DNA of 36,565 nt. It comes from CAZOKZ01 sp964580585. GTDB taxonomy: Bacteria; Sumerlaeota; Sumerlaeia; SLMS01; JAHLLQ01. Under the pieces are notes generated by a model. That model saw nothing but the letters and a program-made list of their open reading frames with translations. It was not told where the DNA came from and made no database searches. Below are positions 16,763 to 24,404 of this stretch, piece after piece. The position numbers were made by a program, and so were the translations under genes. The stretch spans positions 1 through 36,565 of the forward strand of contig CAZOKZ010000043.1 of NCBI GenBank assembly GCA_964580585.1. The letters are read 5' to 3'. How positions within the stretch are numbered: position 1 is the first letter of the stretch; the number at the start of each line of letters is the position of its first letter.

Positions 16763-18517
16763 ATGTCCACGAGAAAGCTCAAACTGGAACGCATTCTTCA
16801 CTTAGGCGGTGCAATTGTTTGTATGCTGATGTTTGGCATATCCACCCCGCGTGCGGAGGAATCGAAAGTTTCATCCACTACAGAAACCGCTAGTCCGAAA
16901 ATTTCACGTCAAGAGCGCCTAAAAGCGCACGAAGAGCGGGTGCATGAAATCATCGCGGAGCGCAAAGCACGGCAGGCGGAATGGGAGGCGTTGGATAAGA
17001 CTGAATGGAACAGGAAGTTCGATGCGTTCGTAGCCAGACTTGACGATCCAAAGCTGGTTGAATTGGCGAACGCGCATCGTGACAATGGAATGTACATACT
17101 TTGGAGAAATGAAACCAAGGATTCTTCTAAAAAATCTTTGCTCGACGAATACTATTTTTTACGCGCATGTAATTTTCCAGCTGAAGTCACGACCGAAGTG
17201 ATCCGCAATCTGCCCGAATCGTTCTTTACGGGAGAAACTTTCGAAGATATAAAATTCGCAATTATACCTTACTACAATACAGGAAAAGAAAAGGAAGAAG
17301 AAAACCAGGCCGTTGTTCGCATTTGCGAAAAAATCTTGTTTGATCGATTTTTCAGTCAGGAAAATACAAGAAATGTCGCAGGCATATACTTAACTTTGGC
17401 GGAAGAATGCGCAGTCAGCCAAATCCTGTGCGACGAAAATCCACAGGCTATTGCTCGATGGGGTACTTATCAAAAACTTCGCCCGTATTATCCCCTCCCA
17501 TTTATACTCACTTCCTATCCGTCTTTGCCGAGTCAGCGCATGTACCGAAAAAAAAGTGCTATTGTCGAAGCACTTCGCCAACCAACGGAGACGATGATAT
17601 TCGGACACGATCTCGGTCCGCTATTTGAAGAACACCAATTGCGCCAATCGCTCAAAACGGACTCAACACCTTCTCCTCCATCCACTCCTTCTGAAAACGC
17701 AAAGCCTCAATGGAGAGACACCCGACAGGAACGCCTGAAGGCTCACGAAGAACGTGTCAAGTCGCTCATCGGGGAACGTAAAGCGCAGCTTGCTGAATGG
17801 GCGGCGATGGATAAAACGGAGTGGATCGAAAAATTTGATGCTTTTATTGCGACGCTTGACGATCCAGAATTGGTTCAAATCGCCGAACAGCATCGCGCTG
17901 TTGGAATGCTAACACTCTGGCAAACTAGTCTGAAACAAGCGGAAGAGCAATCTGGGTTCGATCATCTTGAGTTTTTGAGAAAGTGCGGAATGCCCAACAA
18001 ATTCATCGTTCAGGAAATGCAGAAAATTCCACCCGAGGAATTTAAGTTCGCCAACCTGCTGGGAGTCAGTGAAACGATGGCACGCTTTACCATGTACAGC
18101 AGTGACGACGCCCGGCAATTGCAAACAATCGAAAACAATGAGCGTGACTTTATAGAAAGTTATTTCTCCAACTCAACTGCACCTCATGCATTATATCTGC
18201 TTTCATTGGCAGAAATCTGTGCCTATAATCTGGAAAAACACGGCAACGATTCCGAAGCTGCCACGCGTCGCGCCAATTACCAGTTGCTGCGCGAAACCTA
18301 TCCTGCGCTTCCCGAAGTTTGTTCACTGATCAAAGCGCGCATTCATGCACCAGCGGTAAAATTCGATTCGATCCCCTCGGATATTTTCGGCCACGAAATC
18401 CGTGTTCTTTTGGAGGAACGTCAAAAAATGACGGTGATGCAACAAACCAACTCAAGCTGCAATCAATTCGAGCCCGAGCCGTTCATCACCGACGAAGGTT
18501 TGATCTTGTCGCGATAA
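16763..18517 (+). CDS. Secreted protein made of two tandem repeats of an unknown domain
   Basis: 584 residues from ATG 16763, with AGAGGAGAGATC directly upstream; the frame is open far upstream but over the opposite-strand gene. A hydrophobic segment (HLGGAIVCMLMFGIS) ending PRAEES is a likely signal peptide. Residues 49-297 and 321-565 are two copies of one domain: both begin RQERLKAHEERV, then ERKA, DKTEW, KFDAF, LDDP and a Gly-Met-x-x-Leu-Trp, and both end in an IFGH, LxEE motif. A Ser/Pro/Thr-rich linker joins them. The family is unknown to me. A TACAAT -10-like hexamer at 16725-16730 precedes it. Confidence 0.75.
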   Translation: MSTRKLKLERILHLGGAIVCMLMFGISTPRAEESKVSSTTETASPKISRQERLKAHEERVHEIIAERKARQAEWEALDKTEWNRKFDAFVARLDDPKLVELANAHRDNGMYILWRNETKDSSKKSLLDEYYFLRACNFPAEVTTEVIRNLPESFFTGETFEDIKFAIIPYYNTGKEKEEENQAVVRICEKILFDRFFSQENTRNVAGIYLTLAEECAVSQILCDENPQAIARWGTYQKLRPYYPLPFILTSYPSLPSQRMYRKKSAIVEALRQPTETMIFGHDLGPLFEEHQLRQSLKTDSTPSPPSTPSENAKPQWRDTRQERLKAHEERVKSLIGERKAQLAEWAAMDKTEWIEKFDAFIATLDDPELVQIAEQHRAVGMLTLWQTSLKQAEEQSGFDHLEFLRKCGMPNKFIVQEMQKIPPEEFKFANLLGVSETMARFTMYSSDDARQLQTIENNERDFIESYFSNSTAPHALYLLSLAEICAYNLEKHGNDSEAATRRANYQLLRETYPALPEVCSLIKARIHAPAVKFDSIPSDIFGHEIRVLLEERQKMTVMQQTNSSCNQFEPEPFITDEGLILSR

Positions 18518-18525
18518 CAACGGGG

Positions 18526-19569
18526 TCACTTCACCGTTCGTATCGCCCGCGACCATGCTTTGCCATCGCTCATGTCGGCGGTGGCGGCGCGGTCGTTGAT
18601 CAGGTACTCGTCGCGCACGTCCTCGACGCGACCGTCGATGGCAAGAAGTCCCATGTCTTCGGCTAGTTCATCCGCGTAGCCAGGAAATATGAGCCGATAG
18701 TCGGCCACAAAAACGCGGTGGTCGGAAACCGCTTCGAGATGATCGACCACATTGGTCGCGCAGGTGTTGGTCAGCGAGTTGTAAAACTCGGGGTGCTCGG
18801 CCAGTCGATTCGCATGATCGAGCATGGATTCGAGCAGTTCGCGCGCGGCTACCCGGCTGGTGCGCGCGGGATATAAATGGACCGGGTCGTGACGGTGGTT
18901 CGCTCGCAAACCGATCAAATCTCGCTCGTCGCCCACCACATACATAACCTCGTACTGGCGAAACAGTCCACGCATCGGCGAATACGATTCGCCGCGCTCT
19001 TTGCGAATTTCGACTGAAACGGCAACATGTTCGCCGTCTGAAAATCCAAACGTCAGAAACACGTGCGCCAACCCGCGCCAATCGGTGAAGGGCTCGACGA
19101 TGAAATCCACGGTCTCCAGCTTGTTCAAATCATAGGTGCGCGTTTCCCACAGCACGTCGAAATCCGATTCGCTCCGATAGAACGTATTGCGCACATTGTG
19201 GATTGTCAGGTTGGTGCCGTTGATTTCCGCCGTCGGCAGGTTTGCCTGATCGGCATTCCATGAACGGTCATTTGATGGTCGTTGAAAGTACCACAACACT
19301 TGCACCGCTAAAATCCAGACGAAGACGACACCCAACGCTCGCCATCCACGCATTCGCCAAACCGTCGCACCCGTTCCCACCAACCATGCAACGACGAGTA
19401 ACGTGCGCACAAAATTTGGCGCGGCCGTAAAGTTCATCAGTTGGCCAAATGCCCAAAACCACAGCAAGGCCATGACAATTGCCGCGACGCGCAGCCATAT
19501 CGTTGAACGCCAGGAAACGTTTGACGCTTCGGAATCGGAATTTTGTTCGGGAGAATCGGGGGAATCCAA
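18526..19569 (-). CDS. DUF4105 (Lnb-like periplasmic domain) membrane protein
   Basis: 347 residues. Three hydrophobic segments (about 28-46, 53-70, 79-95) precede a soluble domain that matches DUF4105, recently named the Lnb N-terminal periplasmic domain: WRGLAHVFLTFGF with H169, EIRKERGESYS, YVVGDERDLIGLRANHR and NSLTNTCATNVVDHL with C270. In Enterococcus the Lnb protein is a lipoprotein N-acyl (lyso-form) transferase using a Cys-His pair; H169 and C270 may be equivalent. The start is a TTG at 19569, chosen because the next ATG falls inside the first membrane segment. It is convergent with the duplicated-domain gene (8-nt gap). Confidence 0.8.
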   Translation of the reverse strand: MDSPDSPEQNSDSEASNVSWRSTIWLRVAAIVMALLWFWAFGQLMNFTAAPNFVRTLLVVAWLVGTGATVWRMRGWRALGVVFVWILAVQVLWYFQRPSNDRSWNADQANLPTAEINGTNLTIHNVRNTFYRSESDFDVLWETRTYDLNKLETVDFIVEPFTDWRGLAHVFLTFGFSDGEHVAVSVEIRKERGESYSPMRGLFRQYEVMYVVGDERDLIGLRANHRHDPVHLYPARTSRVAARELLESMLDHANRLAEHPEFYNSLTNTCATNVVDHLEAVSDHRVFVADYRLIFPGYADELAEDMGLLAIDGRVEDVRDEYLINDRAATADMSDGKAWSRAIRTVK

Positions 19570-19597
19570 CGGGGGAAACCTGTGGGGTTAAATCAAA

Positions 19598-19618
19598 AAC
19601 CGGCCACTAGGGCCGGTT
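19598..19618 (-). terminator. Terminator after the HU/IHF gene
   Basis: A perfect 8-bp stem AACCGGCC (19598-19605) with GGCCGGTT (19611-19618), 5-nt loop. On the minus strand it is followed by TTTTTG, 11 nt after the stop codon: a classic rho-independent terminator. Confidence 0.85.
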
Positions 19619-19628
19619 CGGAGTCGGC

Positions 19629-19949
19629 TTATTCTTCCGAAGGCTGGTTTTCAGCTTCTTCTTCGGAACTGATCATCTTGATCTCTTTGCCCGGTTTGAA
19701 TGTCACCACATGATGAGATGGAATCGGGTATTCTTTCCGGTTTTTGGGATTCCGGCCAATGCGCGCTTTGCGCTCCTTGACCTGAAACACGCCAAAGTCG
19801 CGAATTTCCAACCGGCGATGGCGGACGATAATCTCTTTGATGGACTCGACAATTTCATCGACGATTAAAAGGGCATCCTTGTCCTTGATCTGTTGCTGAT
19901 CAGAACTGAGGCTTTCGGCCACTTTTTTGACGATATCGGCTTTGATCAT
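19629..19949 (-). CDS. HU/IHF family DNA-binding protein
   Basis: 106 residues from ATG 19949 (MIKADIVKKVAE aligns with HU/IHF N-termini; another ATG three codons upstream is possible). The family body is complete: helical dimerisation part, then VRHRRLEIRDFGVFQVKERKARIGRNPKNRKEY, where RNPKN carries the intercalating Pro of the DNA-bending arm, then the PSHHVVTFKPGKEI strand. An acidic tail (SSEEEAENQPSEE) is an addition. It bends and compacts DNA; HU versus IHF cannot be decided. It is probably the last gene of a run with the pseudouridine synthase and pullulanase, although a 114-nt gap with poly-T tracts may hold its own promoter. Confidence 0.9.
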   Translation of the reverse strand: MIKADIVKKVAESLSSDQQQIKDKDALLIVDEIVESIKEIIVRHRRLEIRDFGVFQVKERKARIGRNPKNRKEYPIPSHHVVTFKPGKEIKMISSEEEAENQPSEE

Positions 19950-20063
19950 GTTTCCCATCCCATAAAAAAATCAGGAGCTACTTTGAGACACTTATGGACT
20001 TCCGGTTGTGTCGCCGCAAGTCAAAAAAACCTCAGAATCCCATTAAACCCACGTTTATCCGAA

Positions 20064-21143
20064 TTATAAGCGCTTGCGACGCGTGGATTTACCTTTTTTA
20101 TGCCCTTTGACCGGCACAATGGGCTCCGGATCGGCGCCTCCACGCAAAATGTCTAAAAACGAGACAAAGGACTCGGGCAATTCATCGCGAAACGTCAGCC
20201 AACGCGATTCCGTCGTCGGGTGTTGGAACTTCAAACGTGCAGCATGGAGCATCATCCGACGAGGCCCAGGCAATCCAACACAAAATTCGTGCATCGGAAA
20301 ACGCATCGAGGCGAGTTTGATGTAAACTCGATCGCCGACGACAGGATGTCCGGCTTCCGCGCAATGAATGCGGATCTGGTGCGTGCGTCCGGTTTCCAGT
20401 TTCAGCTCGATTAATGTCGCGCCAGGAAACCGCTCTAGAACCCGGTAATGTGTGATGGCTTCCTGGGCGCCTGTGGGCGGATGTTCACCTTCGGGTAGCG
20501 GGCAGGGAGCCACGGCCTGGCGCAATTGGCCTTCCCCTTCGCCCAGGTAACTACGCCAGGTACCCTTGTCGTCGGCGAGCAATCCATCCACCAGCGCGAT
20601 GTAGGTGCGCTCCATGAAACGCCCGCCAGCCTGACGCTGCAAATGACGCCCGGCGGGAACTGTCTTGGCGAGAACCATCACACCGCTGGTCATTTTATCG
20701 AGCCGTTGAATCAAAATCGGGTTTACGAGGTGTTTTTTCTGGGCGCGCCAATAGTGTTTGAGCAGTTCGATGAGCGGCGTCCCGATTTTTTCACCCTGAA
20801 CGGGTTGAACAACGATTCCTGCGGCTTTCGAGACAACAACCACATCGTCGTCATCGTGCAGCACACGCATTTGTTCCAGCAACGGTGGACGCTTGGACTT
20901 GCCTTCGCCGTGAGTGCCGTGGCGCAGATCGATCACGACTTCGTCCCCCTCGGAAACCGGGTGATCCAGGTTCGTCACCATTGCTCCCCCGACCTGAACC
21001 AGACCATTGGCCACAACCATCACACGCATGCGCGAGGAGAGCTCCGGCATCAGGCTCTTTAGTGCGTCTCCCAGCCGGGAATCGGCCAGGGAGACGGGGA
21101 CTTTCAACGTGTGAAGCTGCTGCTTCGGGGGCGTTTTTTTCAT
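20064..21143 (-). CDS. RluA family 23S rRNA/tRNA pseudouridine synthase
   Basis: 359 residues. An N-terminal S4-like RNA-binding region (SRLGDALKSLMPELSSRMRVMVVANGLVQV) leads to the catalytic domain with LIQRLDKMTSGVMVLAK, where D149 is the catalytic Asp of the RLDxxTSG motif; the usual His before RLD is Gln. ETGRTHQIRIHCAEAGHPVVGDRVY is the second hallmark. A basic Lys/Arg tail (KGHKKGKSTRRKRL) closes it. It isomerises uridine to pseudouridine in a structural RNA; the target site cannot be told (RluD-like or RluC-like). It starts 37 nt after the pullulanase stop and is likely co-transcribed. Confidence 0.92.
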   Translation of the reverse strand: MKKTPPKQQLHTLKVPVSLADSRLGDALKSLMPELSSRMRVMVVANGLVQVGGAMVTNLDHPVSEGDEVVIDLRHGTHGEGKSKRPPLLEQMRVLHDDDDVVVVSKAAGIVVQPVQGEKIGTPLIELLKHYWRAQKKHLVNPILIQRLDKMTSGVMVLAKTVPAGRHLQRQAGGRFMERTYIALVDGLLADDKGTWRSYLGEGEGQLRQAVAPCPLPEGEHPPTGAQEAITHYRVLERFPGATLIELKLETGRTHQIRIHCAEAGHPVVGDRVYIKLASMRFPMHEFCVGLPGPRRMMLHAARLKFQHPTTESRWLTFRDELPESFVSFLDILRGGADPEPIVPVKGHKKGKSTRRKRL

Positions 21144-21180
21144 GAAAGGGGTTGGAAGGATACTCGGAAAACTTTCTTGG

Positions 21181-23709
21181 TTATTGGGCTACGATGGCCA
21201 TACTACGTGGTGGCACAATCAACGACCCATGCGCTTCGTCAAAGGCTTTCAGGCTGGCATGGCTGCCCAGCGCATAAACGCCGAACTTTGCACGATCGGG
21301 CAAGGGAAACTCTACCGGTACGCCTTCAGGATTGATCAATACGGCAGCACGTTTCCACGTTTCGCCTTCCAGGTTCATGCCATCGAGCGTGAATGCAATG
21401 GCACTTGGCACAGGCAAATGATTTTCCTCGAAATGCAAACGCTTACGCACGTCTGAATTCTTCGACAGACGAAACATCGGGTGAGCGCGGCGAAGAGCAA
21501 TCAGTTCGCGAACGTAATCGAAAACCTTGGCGTTCTTCTTCTTCAATTCCCAGTCGAACTGGTTGATTTTATCACCTTTGTCATAACTGTTGTGGCAGCC
21601 AAACTTGGTACGCAGGACTTCCATTCCGCCATGCAGAAAGAGTATCCCCTGAGACACGGCCAACACACCTATAGTCAACATTTGCATTTTCATGCGATCG
21701 ACTTCGGAAGCGCGGCAGGAAACTTCAAGTTTGTCCCATAACGTTAAATTGTCGTGGCAAGTGGCGTAATTGATCGTATCGACGGGATCGGTCGCCCAGT
21801 CGTCAATCGACCCGGCGATACCGCGTTTTACTTCGTAGCGACCGAATCCATTCTGAACGTATCCGGGCGATGAACCGTCCGGTTCACCTTTGAGCGCATT
21901 GCGGAAATTATCGTTGAAGGCTCCAACACCGGTGCCGGCAACGGCGTGTTTGTCGGTCACATGGCCAAGACCGGTTTGCGCAGCCGCCCAAGGTTCGCCA
22001 TAAACCAAACCGTTGGGAACGAGAGCAAGAACCTCGCGGTGGACTTCCTTCATCGTTTGCACGTCCACCAGACCCATCAAATCGAATCGGAATCCATCGA
22101 TCCCGTATTCTTCGACCCAATATTTGCATGAATCGACGATGAATTTCCGACCCATCGGGGATTCGGATTTGAACTCGTTTCCGCATCCCGAACCATTCCA
22201 GAATTTCCCGTCCGGATATAAACGGTGGTAGTAACCCGGGGCGACTTTTTCAAACGTGTTCAACACGCCGGTGTGGTTATACACAACATCGAGGATCACG
22301 GCAATTCCCGCATCGTGCAGCGCCTGAACAAGGCGTTTGAACTCGCGCACACGAGCGTCACCGCGAATGTCGGTCGCATACCAACCCTCGGGTGAATTAA
22401 AAAACGCCGTCATGTAACCCCAGTTATATTGGGGATTCGATTCATCGTTATCGAAATCCTGAATCGGCAGAAGCTGCACATGTGTCACACCCAGTTCCAT
22501 CAAGTGATCGATGCCGGTGCGGATTTTCTGGTCGGAAAGAAGTCGCGTACCTTTATCGGCAAATCCGACATACTTGCCTTTGGCCTGATGCGTCGAATTT
22601 TCGGCGATGGTAAAGTCGCGCACGCTGATTTCGTAAATCACGGCATCGGTCGGCACGCCCGAAAATGGGCGTTTGACGGGACGGAATCCCGCCGGGTCCG
22701 TCGCGCGCAAATTCGTGATACGCGCGCGTCCATCCGTGCCGGTGGTATTCACGGCGTGCGGGTCCTGGAACTCCATGGCACTGTCGTCATGGTTCGTCCG
22801 AACCATCAATGTGTAATGCCAGCCTTCGAGCGGTTCCTCGACCACGACTTCCCATGTACCATTTGCGCGTGGCGACATGGGAATTTCCCGGCGGCCTTCG
22901 GGACCAATTGCATTCTGATAGAGTACAATACTCATGGCCACGGCAGGAGGCGAAAAAATCCGGAACGTCGTCGCATTGGGCGTCCAGATCGCTCCGAGCC
23001 GTTCGTCCGTCACAAAAGTTTTCGGGTCGAACTGTAATTCGCCTGGAATCACCGATGCGGAACGATAACCTTCCAAACCGACTTCGATCCACTCATTGAT
23101 CGAACGCACGCGCTTGGCCAGTTTCAATTCCACGCTGCGTGCTTTGCCCCGGACAACTTCACGCGCTTCGACGCGTTGAACGGGCAAATGCACGCCTGCA
23201 TTGCGTACCAGCTTGAATTTTTTCGGGTCCAAATCTCCCACCGGAATCGGGTGAGATAGACACACGCGGACTTTCGTCCAGCCATCCAAAAACGCCTTCG
23301 TCACGCGCGGACCAATGTCCGGCGGCGAGGTAAAAACGTGCTCTTCTCCCTCGATCAGCCAGATCTCCAACCCGTCGCCCGCGCGCCAATACCGATCATC
23401 GCCATCTTTGTGATCCCAGGAATGATTCAATCGTGGAATCATCCCGATGCACTTATTTTCTGGCTCCTCGAGACCATACTGAGCAGGATCGAGCAGGAAA
23501 AATACGCCAAAATCGTCTTCGCCCGCCGCCGCAATTTCCGGCTGCTCGGGCGAGCGGCGGTGCTGAGAATCCCATGTCCACAATGTCGGACGTTCGTAAT
23601 CGCCTCCCCACCGGTGGTAGTGAACTTTAAGCACTCCCTGGGCTTGCGTGTTCTGCTGTTCCGTTTCCGGTTGTGCGGCCTGGACGCTACCGCCTGATTC
23701 AACTGCCAT
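21181..23709 (-). CDS. pulA: Type I pullulanase (GH13), cytoplasmic
   Basis: Debranching enzyme cleaving alpha-1,6 bonds in glycogen, pullulan and limit dextrins. Domains in order: CBM41-like PUD module (VLKVHYHRWGGDY, TLWTWDS), a second beta-module, CBM48-like module (TPNATTFRIFSPPAVAMSIVLYQ), then the GH13 barrel. In the 854-residue reading the type I signature YNWGY is at 440-444, DVVYNH at 486-491, nucleophile D555 in GFRFDLMG, acid E584 in VYGEPWA and HD 664-665. No signal peptide, so it likely acts on internal glycogen. The start is either ATG 23745 or ATG 23709; neither has a strong SD, and GCGGAAA upstream of 23709 slightly favours that one (842 residues). Confidence 0.92.
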   Translation of the reverse strand: MAVESGGSVQAAQPETEQQNTQAQGVLKVHYHRWGGDYERPTLWTWDSQHRRSPEQPEIAAAGEDDFGVFFLLDPAQYGLEEPENKCIGMIPRLNHSWDHKDGDDRYWRAGDGLEIWLIEGEEHVFTSPPDIGPRVTKAFLDGWTKVRVCLSHPIPVGDLDPKKFKLVRNAGVHLPVQRVEAREVVRGKARSVELKLAKRVRSINEWIEVGLEGYRSASVIPGELQFDPKTFVTDERLGAIWTPNATTFRIFSPPAVAMSIVLYQNAIGPEGRREIPMSPRANGTWEVVVEEPLEGWHYTLMVRTNHDDSAMEFQDPHAVNTTGTDGRARITNLRATDPAGFRPVKRPFSGVPTDAVIYEISVRDFTIAENSTHQAKGKYVGFADKGTRLLSDQKIRTGIDHLMELGVTHVQLLPIQDFDNDESNPQYNWGYMTAFFNSPEGWYATDIRGDARVREFKRLVQALHDAGIAVILDVVYNHTGVLNTFEKVAPGYYHRLYPDGKFWNGSGCGNEFKSESPMGRKFIVDSCKYWVEEYGIDGFRFDLMGLVDVQTMKEVHREVLALVPNGLVYGEPWAAAQTGLGHVTDKHAVAGTGVGAFNDNFRNALKGEPDGSSPGYVQNGFGRYEVKRGIAGSIDDWATDPVDTINYATCHDNLTLWDKLEVSCRASEVDRMKMQMLTIGVLAVSQGILFLHGGMEVLRTKFGCHNSYDKGDKINQFDWELKKKNAKVFDYVRELIALRRAHPMFRLSKNSDVRKRLHFEENHLPVPSAIAFTLDGMNLEGETWKRAAVLINPEGVPVEFPLPDRAKFGVYALGSHASLKAFDEAHGSLIVPPRSMAIVAQ

Positions 23710-23824
23710 AATGCAATATTTCCGCTGTAAAAAAGTGGCGCGCATGGAACGTTGTCATTTTATGGGAGATTAGTACGGCACGAGACTTTAACGTATCTGA
23801 TTCTAGCATTACGCTCGAAACAGA

Positions 23825-23845
23825 GGCTTCGATCAAGACGAAGCC
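23825..23845. other. Small hairpin between VOC protein and pullulanase genes
   Basis: A 7-bp stem GGCTTCG (23825-23831) with CGAAGCC (23839-23845), 7-nt loop, no T-tract. It could be a weak terminator for the VOC gene. The rest of the 215-nt gap shows nothing else recognisable. Confidence 0.35.
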
Positions 23846-23924
23846 GGTCCACTGAAGTTAAAAGTCTAGCAAACGATTAACAAATCCCACACATGCAACG
23901 CATCGAGGGTGGTTCCCCCAGCCA

Positions 23925-24302
23925 TTAGGAAGCCGTTTGCTCCCAAAAGGCAAACACATTTCCCTCCGGGTCCGCACAGATCGCCATTGCACCGTAGCCC
24001 GGAATTTCATGTCGCGCTTGCAACACCTTGCCCCCGTTGCGTTCGACTTTTTTCAGCGCCTCCTCGATCGTCTGCACGTTGAAATACGTCAGCAAATGGT
24101 TCTGACTTGGATTTGACCGACGAGTAATTCCACCGATGACTGGCTCGGGGCCATCGCTCTCCCCCGCAGCGAGAAACCAGTATTCCGCCGGTTCTTCCAG
24201 GTATTGAACTTTCCACCCAAAGACGTTGACGTAAAACTCGGCGGCTTGTTCAGGATCATCGGCGGGAATCGAAAAATGGCAAAGGCGAGAAGGGGTCGTC
24301 AC
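23925..24302 (-). CDS. VOC (glyoxalase/bleomycin-resistance fold) family protein
   Basis: 125 residues from GTG 24302, which has GGGAG at 7-nt spacing; a TTG 11 codons further upstream is the only longer alternative. The vicinal-oxygen-chelate pattern is clear: HFSIPADDPEQAAEFYVNVFGWKVQYL opens one beta-alpha-beta module, and LTYFNVQTIEEALKKVERNGGKVLQ with a final ICADPEGNVFAFWE strand closes the other. Members include metal enzymes and binding proteins. This compact type, with a PxxDxxxxxxFY start and DPxGNxFxxWE end, is common and mostly uncharacterised. It lies 102 nt downstream of the CBM20 kinase on the same strand. Confidence 0.87.
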   Translation of the reverse strand: MTTPSRLCHFSIPADDPEQAAEFYVNVFGWKVQYLEEPAEYWFLAAGESDGPEPVIGGITRRSNPSQNHLLTYFNVQTIEEALKKVERNGGKVLQARHEIPGYGAMAICADPEGNVFAFWEQTAS

Positions 24303-24404
24303 GTTGAACTCCCAGGTAGGAAGATGCGTCCTCAATGCTTCGCAATCTCTACGAGGCTGAAGAACGTTCTATTCATTGCGATTTTTTATTCGGAGAGAAC
24401 CCAC

